49,506 bases of DNA from Lachnospiraceae bacterium. GTDB lineage: Bacteria; Bacillota; Clostridia; Lachnospirales; Lachnospiraceae. The position numbers were made by a program, and so were the translations under genes. The stretch is taken from the NCBI GenBank assembly GCA_009911185.1, contig QXWW01000033.1:1-49506 (forward strand). Direction: 5' to 3'. The notes under the pieces were generated by a model. The model was not told the DNA's origin and made no database searches. It saw only the letters and a list, made by a program, of their open reading frames with translations. Of this stretch, positions 15,168 through 23,458 are shown piece after piece; the stretch's first letter is position 1; every line of letters starts with the position of its first letter.

Positions 15168-17411
15168 ATGTATGACAAATTAAATTCTATGCAGCAGGAA
15201 GCGGTATTTTGCACAGAGGGACCTCTGCTGATTCTGGCGGGAGCAGGGTCTGGCAAGACCAGGGTGCTGACGCACAGAGCGGCTTATCTGATCGAAGAAA
15301 AAAGAGTGAATCCATATCATATTATGGCGATTACTTTTACAAATAAAGCGGCCGGGGAGATGCGGGAGAGAATAGACCATTTAGTAGGATTTGGTGCAGA
15401 AAGCGTATGGGTCTCTACGTTCCATTCTACCTGTGTCAGGATTCTGCGGCGCTATATTGACCGTTTAGGGTATGATAACAATTTTACCATTTATGATGCA
15501 GATGATCAGAAGACAGTAATGAAAGAGGTATGTAAGCATCTGCAGATTGATACAAAGATGTACAAGGAAAAGAGTTTTCTGGGGGTGATTTCTTCCGCGA
15601 AGGACGAGCTGATTTCACCAGAGGAATTTACATTGCGTGCAGCAGGTGACTTTGCCAAAGAGAGGCAGGCAGCAGTGTATCGGGAATATCAGGCGGCTCT
15701 CCGCAAAAATAATGCGTTAGATTTTGACGACCTTATTGTAAAAACGGTAGAGCTTTTTCAGAATGATGCCCAGGTTTTGGACAGCTATCAGGAACGTTTC
15801 CGATATATCATGGTGGACGAGTATCAGGACACTAATACAGCGCAGTTTCAGCTTATCAAGCTTTTGGCAGGAAAATATCGAAATTTATGCGTAGTGGGAG
15901 ATGATGATCAGTCTATTTATAAATTCAGGGGCGCTAATATTAGAAACATTCTCAATTTTGAAGAGGTTTATCCGGACGCCAGAGTGATTAAACTGGAACA
16001 GAATTACCGTTCTACGAAAAACATCTTAAATGCGGCCAATATGGTAATTGCCAATAATGTTGGCAGAAAATCAAAGGAATTATGGACAGATAATGATGAA
16101 GGGGAGAAAATTAATTTTCAGCAGTTTGATTCTGGAAGTGAAGAGGCGACTTATATTGTAAAGGATATCAGGAATAAGGTGCAGGAAGGAAAATGCCAGT
16201 ATGGGGATTGCGCGATTCTTTACCGTACGAATGCCCAGTCCCGTCTTTTTGAAGAACGGTTTGTAGTAAGCGGCATACCCTATCGTATTGTTGGCGGGGT
16301 TAATTTCTATGCAAGAAAAGAAATTAAAGATCTGCTGGCATATTTGAAGACGATTGATAATGGCAGGGATGACCTTGCCGTGCGTCGTATTATCAATGTG
16401 CCAAAGCGCGGAATTGGAGCCACTACTTTAGGGCGTGTACAGGAGTATGCATTGGAGAACGATGTAAGTTTTTATAATGCCCTGAAGATGGCGGATGATA
16501 TTCCAACCATAAAAAAGGCCGGAGTAAAAATAAAGCCTTTTGTAAATTTTATACAAACTATGCGGAGTAAGGTAGAGTTTTTAAGTGTATCTCAGCTTTT
16601 ACAGGAGATTATTGAAGAAACTGGGTATGTTGCGGAGCTTGAAGCGGAGGATTCTGAGGAGGCCAGAGCAAGAATTGAGAATATTGATGAGTTAATAAGC
16701 AAGGCGGCAGCCTATGATGAATCAGAGGAGATGCCTACGCTGAGTGGTTTTCTGGAAGAAGTGGCGTTGGTTGCAGAGATTGATAATTTGCAGGAAGGCA
16801 ATGATTATGTAGTATTGATGACTTTACATAGTGCTAAAGGACTGGAATTTCCCAGTGTATATCTGGCGGGTATGGAAGATGGAATGTTTCCCAGTTATAT
16901 GACAATTATGTCGGACGATCCAATGGATATTGAGGAGGAGCGTAGACTCTGCTATGTGGGAATTACCCGTGCTATGAATGATTTGACAATTACATGTGCC
17001 AGACAACGTATGGTTCGAGGGGAAACGCAATATAATAAAGTATCCCGGTTTGTAAAGGAGATTCCCATGGAGCTTTTGGGAGGAGCAGAGAGGCGGCAAA
17101 CTGAGGAAAAGTCTGGAAATGATGAACCGAAAAAACCATTTCGGCTGGCAGGTTCTAAGGTAAATCCAATTTTTAATACCAGAAACGCATACCAGAGCAA
17201 GCCGTATCAGAGCACATTATTTTCCAGCGCCAGTACCAGTAAAATTACCTTGGAATATGTGAGCGGAGACCGGGTAAAGCATGGGAAGTTTGGAGAAGGA
17301 ACTGTGATGCAGATTGTGGAAGGCGGCAGAGATTATGAGGTGACTGTGCAGTTCGACCGAGTAGGAATGAAGAAAATGTTTGCCTCTTTTGCAAAACTAA
17401 AAAAAGTATAA
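15168..17411 (+). CDS. pcrA: UvrD/PcrA-type superfamily 1 DNA helicase
   Basis: This 747-residue ATP-dependent 3'-5' DNA helicase acts in repair and in replication of rolling-circle plasmids. The motifs are all present: Walker A GAGSGKT (25-31), ITFTNKAA (Ia), VDEYQDTN (motif II, about 215), VGDDDQSIYKFRGA (III), QNYRS (IV), LHSAKGLEF (V) and LCYVGITRA (VI). The C-terminal segment (VSGDRVKHGKFGEGTV onward) is the Tudor-like domain that contacts RNA polymerase in PcrA. Length and order are those of a complete protein. It has its own promoter. Confidence 0.95.
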   Translation: MYDKLNSMQQEAVFCTEGPLLILAGAGSGKTRVLTHRAAYLIEEKRVNPYHIMAITFTNKAAGEMRERIDHLVGFGAESVWVSTFHSTCVRILRRYIDRLGYDNNFTIYDADDQKTVMKEVCKHLQIDTKMYKEKSFLGVISSAKDELISPEEFTLRAAGDFAKERQAAVYREYQAALRKNNALDFDDLIVKTVELFQNDAQVLDSYQERFRYIMVDEYQDTNTAQFQLIKLLAGKYRNLCVVGDDDQSIYKFRGANIRNILNFEEVYPDARVIKLEQNYRSTKNILNAANMVIANNVGRKSKELWTDNDEGEKINFQQFDSGSEEATYIVKDIRNKVQEGKCQYGDCAILYRTNAQSRLFEERFVVSGIPYRIVGGVNFYARKEIKDLLAYLKTIDNGRDDLAVRRIINVPKRGIGATTLGRVQEYALENDVSFYNALKMADDIPTIKKAGVKIKPFVNFIQTMRSKVEFLSVSQLLQEIIEETGYVAELEAEDSEEARARIENIDELISKAAAYDESEEMPTLSGFLEEVALVAEIDNLQEGNDYVVLMTLHSAKGLEFPSVYLAGMEDGMFPSYMTIMSDDPMDIEEERRLCYVGITRAMNDLTITCARQRMVRGETQYNKVSRFVKEIPMELLGGAERRQTEEKSGNDEPKKPFRLAGSKVNPIFNTRNAYQSKPYQSTLFSSASTSKITLEYVSGDRVKHGKFGEGTVMQIVEGGRDYEVTVQFDRVGMKKMFASFAKLKKV

Positions 17412-17444
17412 AATTTCAAAAATTTGGTATGCTAATCTGTAAAG

Positions 17445-17456
17445 ATGTGTTATAAT
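17445..17456 (+). promoter_or_regulatory. extended -10 promoter of the small membrane protein gene
   Basis: TGTTATAAT (TGnTATAAT) ends at 17456. A -35 at normal spacing is poor, and a TTGGTA lies 21 bases upstream. The extended -10 probably suffices. Confidence 0.5.
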
Positions 17457-17511
17457 ACCATCAGGCAAAAGTTTGATGACTTACAAGTTTTCCAGAGAAG
17501 GAGAGGTAATC

Positions 17512-17769
17512 ATGAATAAAGAGAGGTTTGATGAATTGTTGAGTTCAGTAAAATTAAACGAATTATTGCACAAGCAGGACTGCTGTGAGAAAAAGAAATC
17601 AAAGGTACTTTGGATTTGCGCTATAGCCGGAGCAGTGGTAGCAGTTGCAGCTATTGCATATGGCGTATATCGTTTCTTTACACCAGATTATCTGGAAGAT
17701 TTTGAGGAAGATTTTGAGGATGACTTCGAGGACGATTTCTTTGATGATGAGGATGAAAGCGAAGAATAG
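17512..17769 (+). CDS. small membrane protein with acidic tail (85 aa)
   Basis: The ATG at 17512 follows GAAGGAGAGG; the frame is open from 17473 without a ribosome site. The protein has a soluble N-terminus with a CC pair, a Lys cluster, one membrane helix (about residues 33-53) and a tail made almost entirely of Asp, Glu and Phe. It has the look of small clostridial membrane proteins sometimes annotated as DUF4366-like, but I do not assign it. It is probably a single-gene unit with a terminator behind it. Confidence 0.75.
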   Translation: MNKERFDELLSSVKLNELLHKQDCCEKKKSKVLWICAIAGAVVAVAAIAYGVYRFFTPDYLEDFEEDFEDDFEDDFFDDEDESEE

Positions 17770-17808
17770 GAAGTAATCCATAATGCAATGGCCTTGATAG
17801 AATGAATG

Positions 17809-17875
17809 ACCCGGGGTATATCTGTTGAAATGTTTGAACTGCCATGAGGTGATATCCCGCAAGGGTGTATTTTAT
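17809..17875 (+). terminator. probable terminator after the acidic-tailed gene
   Basis: ACCC (17809-17812) and GGGTATATC (17814-17822) pair with GATATCCC (17851-17858) and GGGT (17863-17866), leaving one bulged T and a 28-base loop. A TATTTTATG tail follows. Confidence 0.4.
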
Positions 17876-17906
17876 GATGAGATATGTGTTAAAATGAAGA
17901 ATCCCG

Positions 17907-17951
17907 AAAAGGATGAAACAGGGGCTTCCGCAGAGATGTGGGGGTCCTTTT
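17907..17951 (+). ncRNA. structured leader or attenuator before rlmD
   Basis: AAAAGGA (17907-17913) pairs with TCCTTTT (17945-17951). Inside it GGCTT-CCGCA pairs with TGTGG-GGGTC around a GAGA loop. The stem ends in a T-run 49 bases before the rlmD start, so it could act as a terminator/attenuator or be part of a small RNA. No known family was recognised. Confidence 0.4.
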
Positions 17952-18000
17952 ACTTTCTGACAGTAAGAAGTTTTTGCATCCTTTACGGATGGAGGAGATT

Positions 18001-19725
18001 ATGAAAAGAGGACAGATATGTGAGGGAATCGTGGAGCGGGTAACGTTTCCAAACAAAGGGATTGTAACAATGCAGGATGGAAAAAAAGCAGTGGTGAAAA
18101 ATGTCTTACCAGGGCAGAAGATTTCTTTTTCTATCCATAAGGTCAGGAAAGGAAGAGGAGAAGGCAGACTTTTGCAGGTTTTGGAAAGATCGCCTTTGGA
18201 ATTGAAAGAAGTGCCATGTGAACATTTTGGTATTTGCGGTGGCTGTACATTTTTGAATTTACCTTATGAACGCCAGCTCGAATTAAAAGAACAGCAAGTC
18301 AGGGAACTGTTGGAGCCTGTTTGTGGACCTTACGGGCAAGGGCGTGGGAGAAAATCATTTGTTGATATTTTTGAAGGTGTAAAAAAAAGCCCGCGACAAT
18401 TTGCATATCGAAATAAAATGGAATTTTCTTTTGGAGACAGTGTAAAAGATGGACCTCTTTCTCTTGGAATGCATAAGCGGGGAAGTTTTCATGACATTGT
18501 GACGGTATCCGGCTGTAAAATAGTGGATAAGGATTTTTCCGATATACTGTTGACGGTACTGACGTATTTTCAGGAACAAGGAATAGCATATTATCATAAA
18601 ATGCGTCACACAGGATATCTGCGGCATCTGCTGGTGCGAAAAGCAGCAAAAACGGAAGAGATTCTGGTAGATCTGGTGACTACAAGCCAGATTACAGGTG
18701 AAGAACAGAATCGGCTTTTGGAAGGATTAAAAGAAATTTTACTGCGGCTTCATTTGGAAGGAAAAATTGTAGGAATTTTGCATACCCTAAATGACAGTTT
18801 GGCAGATGCTGTAATTAATCAGGGAACAAGTGTGTTGTATGGACAGGAGTATTTTTACGAAGAAATTTTGGGACTCCGTTTTCGTATTTCACCGTTTTCT
18901 TTTTTTCAGACTAATTCTTTGGGGGCGGAGGTACTGTATGAGACGGTACGGGAGTTTGTTGCTGATGCAGGCGATGGCAGAGTGATATATGATTTATACA
19001 GTGGTACGGGAACCATAGCGCAGATATTGGCTTCAGTGGCGGAGAAGGTCATTGGAGTGGAAATTGTGGAAGAGGCTGTGGAAGCTGCGGAAGAAAATGC
19101 CAGGCTTAATGGACTGTGTAACTGTAAGTTTTTAGCAGGAGATGTGCTGAAAGTTCTGGAACAGATTTCGGTCAAGCCAGATTTCATAGTGTTGGATCCG
19201 CCTAGAGATGGGATTCATCCCAAGGCGTTGGAACGAATTATAAGTTATGGAGTGGATAAGATGGTTTACATTTCCTGTAAGCCTACCAGTTTAGCGCGAG
19301 ATCTTGAAATTTTGCAGATACACGGATATATGGTGGAAAGAGTTTGTTGTGTGGATATGTTTCCGCAGACGACACATGTGGAGACGGTTGTACAGCTTTC
19401 CCACAAAAAACCCGACAGCGTAATCAACGTAAAAGTCGAGTTTGGCGAGGGTGAGGGCAAAGTTCCGCTTGATAATATCGCCAAGAGAGCCGCAGCATAC
19501 AAGCCGAAAGAGCGGGTTACATATAAGATGATTAAGGAGTACATAGAAGCGAAGTATGGCTTCAAGGTACATACCGCATATATCGCAGAGGTCAAAAGGG
19601 AGTTAGGATTGCCGATGTATGATGCTCCTAATGCGGTAGAGGAATTAAAACAGCCGAGGAAACATCCGACAGAGGAGAAGGTAGAAGCAATAAAAGATGC
19701 TTTGAAGCATTTTGAAGTCATCTGA
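18001..19725 (+). CDS. rlmD: 23S rRNA (uracil-5)-methyltransferase with ICE-supplied C-terminal tail
   Basis: This RumA/RlmD/RlmCD-type enzyme methylates uracil C5 in 23S rRNA using SAM. An N-terminal TRAM domain (about 1-60) is followed by the Fe-S cysteine cluster CEHFGICGGC (about 76-85), a SAM site DLYSGTGTIA, the LDPPRDG motif and the catalytic YISCKP. The enzyme core ends around THVETVV (residues 458-464). Residues from about 465 to 574 are unlike RlmD cores: a basic helical module containing YKMIKEYIEAKYGFKVHTAY, with higher GC, which I infer to be encoded by the ICE inserted at the 3' end of the gene. The ATG at 18001 follows GGAGGAG; upstream in-frame codons lack support. Confidence 0.9.
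   Translation: MKRGQICEGIVERVTFPNKGIVTMQDGKKAVVKNVLPGQKISFSIHKVRKGRGEGRLLQVLERSPLELKEVPCEHFGICGGCTFLNLPYERQLELKEQQVRELLEPVCGPYGQGRGRKSFVDIFEGVKKSPRQFAYRNKMEFSFGDSVKDGPLSLGMHKRGSFHDIVTVSGCKIVDKDFSDILLTVLTYFQEQGIAYYHKMRHTGYLRHLLVRKAAKTEEILVDLVTTSQITGEEQNRLLEGLKEILLRLHLEGKIVGILHTLNDSLADAVINQGTSVLYGQEYFYEEILGLRFRISPFSFFQTNSLGAEVLYETVREFVADAGDGRVIYDLYSGTGTIAQILASVAEKVIGVEIVEEAVEAAEENARLNGLCNCKFLAGDVLKVLEQISVKPDFIVLDPPRDGIHPKALERIISYGVDKMVYISCKPTSLARDLEILQIHGYMVERVCCVDMFPQTTHVETVVQLSHKKPDSVINVKVEFGEGEGKVPLDNIAKRAAAYKPKERVTYKMIKEYIEAKYGFKVHTAYIAEVKRELGLPMYDAPNAVEELKQPRKHPTEEKVEAIKDALKHFEVI
19372..19404 (+). other. probable left attachment junction (attL) of the ICE in rlmD
   Basis: The codons for the last conserved RlmD residues (T-H-V-E-T-V-V) lie at 19372-19392. 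Behind them both the protein and the base composition change to mobile-element type. rlmD/rumA 3' ends are known insertion hot spots for ICEs in Firmicutes. The exact crossover cannot be fixed because the right end lies outside the window. Confidence 0.5.
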
Positions 19726-19732
19726 AATCATG

Positions 19733-19767
19733 AGCGTATCATTAGAGATAGTGGTACGCTTTTCTTG
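19733..19767 (+). terminator. terminator after the chimeric rlmD
   Basis: Eleven bases at 19733-19743 (AGCGTATCATT) pair with 19750-19760 (AGTGGTACGCT) with wobbles, and a T-rich tail follows. It lies on the ICE side, so the element also supplies the transcription end of rlmD. Confidence 0.65.
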
Positions 19768-19830
19768 AAAGAATTAGTTGAAGGTAGTAATATGAAAATA
19801 TTCGGATGTATTTGAGAGGAGGAAAAGAAA

Positions 19831-21129
19831 GTGAATCGCATCACAGAAATAACAAAACGTGACATTTTGGATTTATTTAGAAATGGATTAGAAATAGAAG
19901 ATTTTTTTGAAACCAGAACAGTTCCATACCCCTATTTCGGTCGGCTTGAAGAATTAAATTTTCTTAAAAGGTTATATAAGTTGAAAGATATGCCAAGTAA
20001 TGATTCAAGATATGAAAATGCAGAACAGGATATTTGGCAGCATACAGTTAATAATGATGATTATCCTGACTGTTGGGTTTTTGAAGATGAACGGTTTTAT
20101 TTGCAAAATGGTGATGATGAAACATATTTGAAATTTTTATGTGAAGTGTTCCATCCTGCTGTCAGATATGAAAAAGGTTACTGGAAAGAGTTTTTGACAG
20201 AAATCAATAAATTATTGCAAAATGATGGATATGAGCTTTATCCTGCGGAAAAAGTATCTAATCGTGATGTTTATAGATGGAGAATATTTCAGCGGGAGGA
20301 AAGTGCATTGTTTGTTCCATATTCTCAAAGAAATGCTAAAGATATAAAAGAAAAAAAGATAGCTTTGTCTATAAACCGAAAAGCCAGAAATCAGATTTAT
20401 CAATTTTTGGAGCGGTGTAATGTTGAATATCAAGCAACCGATGATACAGGATGGAATTATAGTACAAATATAGCAGCAGATGTTTTTTACGACATAAAGC
20501 AGTTTTATGTACCAAAATGCTTTAATAGCCAAAAGGAATATGTTGAAACTGATAATTTGCAAGATTTTATAATCTCTAATTCACCATTTTGTGTATTGGA
20601 TGCAATAGAGTTTTTTGCCAGACATAGTATGTTAGATGACTTTGAAGACCAGATTAACACGATACTAAAATTGAATGATATTACGTTCCAGTTAAGTAAT
20701 GGGAAAATAGTAAATTCATTCGATGTACAAATAACTCAAAGCTCATTGGGAATAGTGGAAGAAGCAGGATTGAAAGAATTGTTGCAAGAGGCGTCTAAAT
20801 ATTATGATGCGAACAATTTGCAAATTGCAGTAGAAAAACTTTGGGATGCGTTTGAAAGATTAAAAACATATTACTGTTCTTCAACCATAGACAAGAAGAA
20901 ATCTGTAAATAAAATCGTAAAAGATATGGGAAATAATCAACAGGCATTTATGGAATTGTTTGATAGAGAGTTTCGTGAGCTTACATCTCTTGGAAATGAT
21001 TTTAGGATTAGACACCATGAAACAACAAAGATTGATATTCAAGATAAAAGGCATTTTGAATATTTTTATAAGAGATGTCTGACACTAATTTCAACAGCGA
21101 TTGAGTATTTAGATGGGAGATGTGTATAA
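19831..21129 (+). CDS. AbiJ-like HEPN-domain protein, probable phage-defence cargo
   Basis: This 432-residue protein starts at a GTG behind GAGGAGG. The N-terminus (RITEITKRDILDLFRNG) resembles the N-terminal domains of AbiJ-type abortive infection proteins. The C-terminal 130 residues form a helical HEPN-like module with the cluster FRIRHHE (Arg392, Arg394, His395, His396), typical of RNA-cleaving HEPN toxins, although the spacing is not the textbook Rx4-6H. The gene is clearly more AT-rich than the ICE core and sits at the left end, a usual place for cargo. I infer that it limits phage infection by RNA cleavage; this is not proven by sequence. Confidence 0.65.
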   Translation: MNRITEITKRDILDLFRNGLEIEDFFETRTVPYPYFGRLEELNFLKRLYKLKDMPSNDSRYENAEQDIWQHTVNNDDYPDCWVFEDERFYLQNGDDETYLKFLCEVFHPAVRYEKGYWKEFLTEINKLLQNDGYELYPAEKVSNRDVYRWRIFQREESALFVPYSQRNAKDIKEKKIALSINRKARNQIYQFLERCNVEYQATDDTGWNYSTNIAADVFYDIKQFYVPKCFNSQKEYVETDNLQDFIISNSPFCVLDAIEFFARHSMLDDFEDQINTILKLNDITFQLSNGKIVNSFDVQITQSSLGIVEEAGLKELLQEASKYYDANNLQIAVEKLWDAFERLKTYYCSSTIDKKKSVNKIVKDMGNNQQAFMELFDREFRELTSLGNDFRIRHHETTKIDIQDKRHFEYFYKRCLTLISTAIEYLDGRCV

Positions 21130-21210
21130 AACTTAGAAATCAAGTTTTTTATAGTTTTGCATGGGCATGGATTTGAGCTTATAATGAGGCTGTAAGGAGG
21201 TTGATGTTCT

Positions 21211-21390
21211 ATGAGTGAAAAGAAAATACATTTATATGTGGATAGCCAAGAAAGAACATTGCTTTTACATAGCCTTGTGGAGCTGAAAAACCAGCTCATA
21301 CAGCAGGGCAGATATACGGACTGCGTTGACGAGCTGATATTCAAGGTCGTAAACGCACCAATTAAGAGAATGAAAATTGAATATGTCTAA
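21211..21390 (+). CDS. small ICE protein, paralog of the 65-aa protein near traG
   Basis: This 59-residue soluble protein starts at an ATG behind TAAGGAGG. Residues H-L-x-V-D near the start, and VDELI-x-K-V-x-x-AP-x-K-R-x-K at the end, match the 65-residue protein encoded at 45913-46110 along nearly the whole length. The fold is probably a small helical, possibly DNA- or RNA-binding module (ribbon-helix-helix size). Position before parA and a terminator just behind it suggest a regulator of the partition genes, but this is a guess. Confidence 0.72.
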   Translation: MSEKKIHLYVDSQERTLLLHSLVELKNQLIQQGRYTDCVDELIFKVVNAPIKRMKIEYV

Positions 21391-21402
21391 GGCACATCAC
21401 CG

Positions 21403-21447
21403 AGCCGCTTATTCTTATTTATTTTTTAAGGGTAAGCGGCTTTTTTG
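21403..21447 (+). terminator. rho-independent terminator before parA
   Basis: AGCCGCTTA (21403-21411) and TAAGCGGCT (21433-21441) form a perfect 9-bp stem followed by six T. Confidence 0.8.
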
Positions 21448-21475
21448 CGTTCTGTCGTTCTCTGGTACTGTTACA

Positions 21476-21498
21476 TAGCCACCTTGACAAAGTGGCTA
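21476..21498 (+). promoter_or_regulatory. inverted repeat upstream of parA, candidate operator
   Basis: TAGCCAC (21476-21482) and GTGGCTA (21492-21498) are perfect arms around a 9-base spacer, 28 bases before the parA start. It could be an operator or partition site bound by ParA/ParB, or a leader hairpin. Confidence 0.4.
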
Positions 21499-21525
21499 AA
21501 TCTAAGCGAAAGGAGGACGCACCCT

Positions 21526-22353
21526 ATGTCAAATTGCAAAGTAATCGCTCTGACAAACCAGAAAGGCGGTGTCGGTAAGACCACCACGGCGGTCAATCTG
21601 GGTGTCAGTCTGGCACAGCAGGGCGAAAAGGTACTGCTGATTGACGCCGATGCACAGGCAAATTTAACGATGTCGCTTGGTTACAGCCGACCAGACGATT
21701 TGCCCGATACGCTCTCAACCATCATGCAGGACATCATTGATGATAAATCCGTCGATGTTTCCAGAAGTATCCTGCACCATGACGAGGGCGTTGACCTGCT
21801 CCCGTCCAACATTGAGCTGTCGGGACTGGAAGTGCGGCTGATAAACGCCATAAGCCGTGAAAGTGTGCTGAAAACCTGCATCCATGAGGTAAAGAAGAAC
21901 TATGATACAGTCCTTATTGACTGTATGCCGAGCTTGGGTATGCTGACCATCAACGCACTTGCGGCGGCTGACAGCGTGGTTATCCCGACACAGCCACATT
22001 ATCTTTCCGCAAAGGGATTAGAGTTATTGCTTCGCTCCGTGTCAAAAGTCAAGCGGCAGATAAACCCCAAGCTGCGGATAGACGGCATCCTGATGACGAT
22101 GGTAATGCCACGCACGAACATCTCAAAAGAGATAACCGCCACGGTAAAGAGTGCCTACGGGCAGAGAATAAAGGTATTTGATTCCCAGATTCCACACTCC
22201 ATCCGTGCGGTGGAAGCCACCGCAGAGGGTAAGAGCATATTTGCCTATGACAAAGGCGGCAAGGTAGCCGCAGCCTATGAAAAATTCGCAAAGGAGGTGG
22301 CAGAGATTGGCGAGAAGCAAAAGAACAGGAATCGAGCTGACCGCATACGATGA
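21526..22353 (+). CDS. parA: ParA/Soj-family partition ATPase
   Basis: This 275-residue Walker-type ATPase of the ParA/Soj family has NQKGGVGKTTTAVNL at the N-terminus (deviant Walker A), LLIDADAQAN (A') and VLIDCMPSLG (Walker B). With ParB it would segregate or stabilise the excised circular ICE. The ATG at 21526 follows AAAGGAGG; the longer frame from 21445 crosses the upstream regulatory region and is rejected. Its end overlaps the parB start by 47 bases. Confidence 0.93.
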   Translation: MSNCKVIALTNQKGGVGKTTTAVNLGVSLAQQGEKVLLIDADAQANLTMSLGYSRPDDLPDTLSTIMQDIIDDKSVDVSRSILHHDEGVDLLPSNIELSGLEVRLINAISRESVLKTCIHEVKKNYDTVLIDCMPSLGMLTINALAAADSVVIPTQPHYLSAKGLELLLRSVSKVKRQINPKLRIDGILMTMVMPRTNISKEITATVKSAYGQRIKVFDSQIPHSIRAVEATAEGKSIFAYDKGGKVAAAYEKFAKEVAEIGEKQKNRNRADRIR

Positions 22354-23251
22354 CCTCTTTGAAACGGACGAGAGCCGTGCAGAAGCAAATCTAAGCAAGA
22401 TAAGGGAAATACCCATTGTGGAGATTGACGAGTTCCCAGACCACCCGTTCAAGGTTTTGATGAATGAGGATATGGAACAGCTTGTGGAAAGCGTCAGTCG
22501 GAATGGTGTAATGACCCCCGCCACGGTTCGGCAAAAAGAGGACGGGCGGTATGAGCTAATCAGCGGTCACAGGCGAAAAAAGGCTTGCGAGCTTGCAGGG
22601 CTTGAAACGCTGAAATGCGAGGTTAAGGAGCTGACCCGTGACGAAGCGATTATTGTCATGGTGGAGAGTAATCTGCAACGGTCTACTATTCTGCCAAGTG
22701 AGAAAGCCTTTGCGTATAAGATGCGGCTTGAAGCAATGAACAGGCAGGGACAAAGGAGTGATTTAACTTCTGTGCCAATGGCACAGAAGTCAGAAAATAA
22801 GACTTCTCGTGAAAAATTAAGTGAGCTTGTTGGCGAGAGTCAAGACCAAGTACGTCGATTTATCCGCTTGACCGAGCTTGTACCCGAAATTCTGGAAATG
22901 GTAGACGAACGCCAGATTGCGTTCCGCCCTGCGGTGGAGATTTCCTATCTTTCCGAGGAACAGCAATATTCGCTCTTAGAAGCGATGGGCTACAACGATG
23001 CCACGCCCTCTCTTGCACAGGCTATCAAGATGAAGAAATTCATGCAGGAGGGAAAGCTCACGGATGAGGTTATCCAGTCCATCATGCAGGAGGATAAGCC
23101 GAACCAGAAAGAAAAGCCTGCGTTCAAGGACGAGCGGATAACCAAGCTCATCCCGAAGTCCATCCCCAGAGGACAGGAAACGGATTTTGTGGTAAAGGCA
23201 TTGGAGTTTTACAACCGACATTTACAGCGGAATAAGGCACACGAAAGGTAA
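22307..23251 (+). CDS. parB: ParB/Noc-family DNA-binding partition protein
   Basis: This 314-residue ParB-family protein has the ParB/sulfiredoxin-type N-terminal domain (GHRRKKACELAG; VMVESNLQRS) and a helix-turn-helix central domain (TSREKLSELVGESQDQVRRF). It would bind a centromere-like site and cooperate with ParA. An ATG at 22277 exists, but the TTG at 22307 is nine bases behind AAGGAGG and begins the normal M-A-R-S-K-R-T-G-I-E-L start, so I use it. The reading overlaps the end of parA. Confidence 0.92.
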   Translation: MARSKRTGIELTAYDDLFETDESRAEANLSKIREIPIVEIDEFPDHPFKVLMNEDMEQLVESVSRNGVMTPATVRQKEDGRYELISGHRRKKACELAGLETLKCEVKELTRDEAIIVMVESNLQRSTILPSEKAFAYKMRLEAMNRQGQRSDLTSVPMAQKSENKTSREKLSELVGESQDQVRRFIRLTELVPEILEMVDERQIAFRPAVEISYLSEEQQYSLLEAMGYNDATPSLAQAIKMKKFMQEGKLTDEVIQSIMQEDKPNQKEKPAFKDERITKLIPKSIPRGQETDFVVKALEFYNRHLQRNKAHER

Positions 23252-23275
23252 AGCAGGAAAAATAGGAGTGATTGC

Positions 23276-23395
23276 ATGGGACACCGAGGGAGAAGTCTGT
23301 CCTTTGGGGAACAGCCAATTTTTTTAGGCTTCCCCCTCTCCACACCTCTCCCCCTTGATACTGCCAGTAACTATCCGAGAAAAGAGATTATTTAA
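23276..23395 (+). CDS. possible small protein (39 aa)
   Basis: An ATG at a good distance behind AGGAG opens a 39-codon frame rich in Pro, Leu and Ser (contains FGEQPIFLGFPL). It ends directly at the following terminator. It fits the operon spacing but has no recognised family; it could also be an untranslated segment. Confidence 0.35.
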   Translation: MGHRGRSLSFGEQPIFLGFPLSTPLPLDTASNYPRKEII

Positions 23396-23396
23396 G

Positions 23397-23421
23397 GCTG
23401 TCCACATGGGCAGCTTTTTTT
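23397..23421 (+). terminator. terminator before the adhesin gene
   Basis: GCTGTCC (23397-23403) and GGGCAGC (23408-23414) pair with one wobble around ACAT, followed by seven T. Confidence 0.8.
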
Positions 23422-23458
23422 GACGCAACTATCAACCAAGAACGAACAGGAGGTAACG

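Noticed and set aside
17701-17760. Short direct repeats in the acidic tail codons of the small membrane protein
   Set aside because: They result from Asp/Glu/Phe codon repetition and are not a CRISPR or other repeat array.
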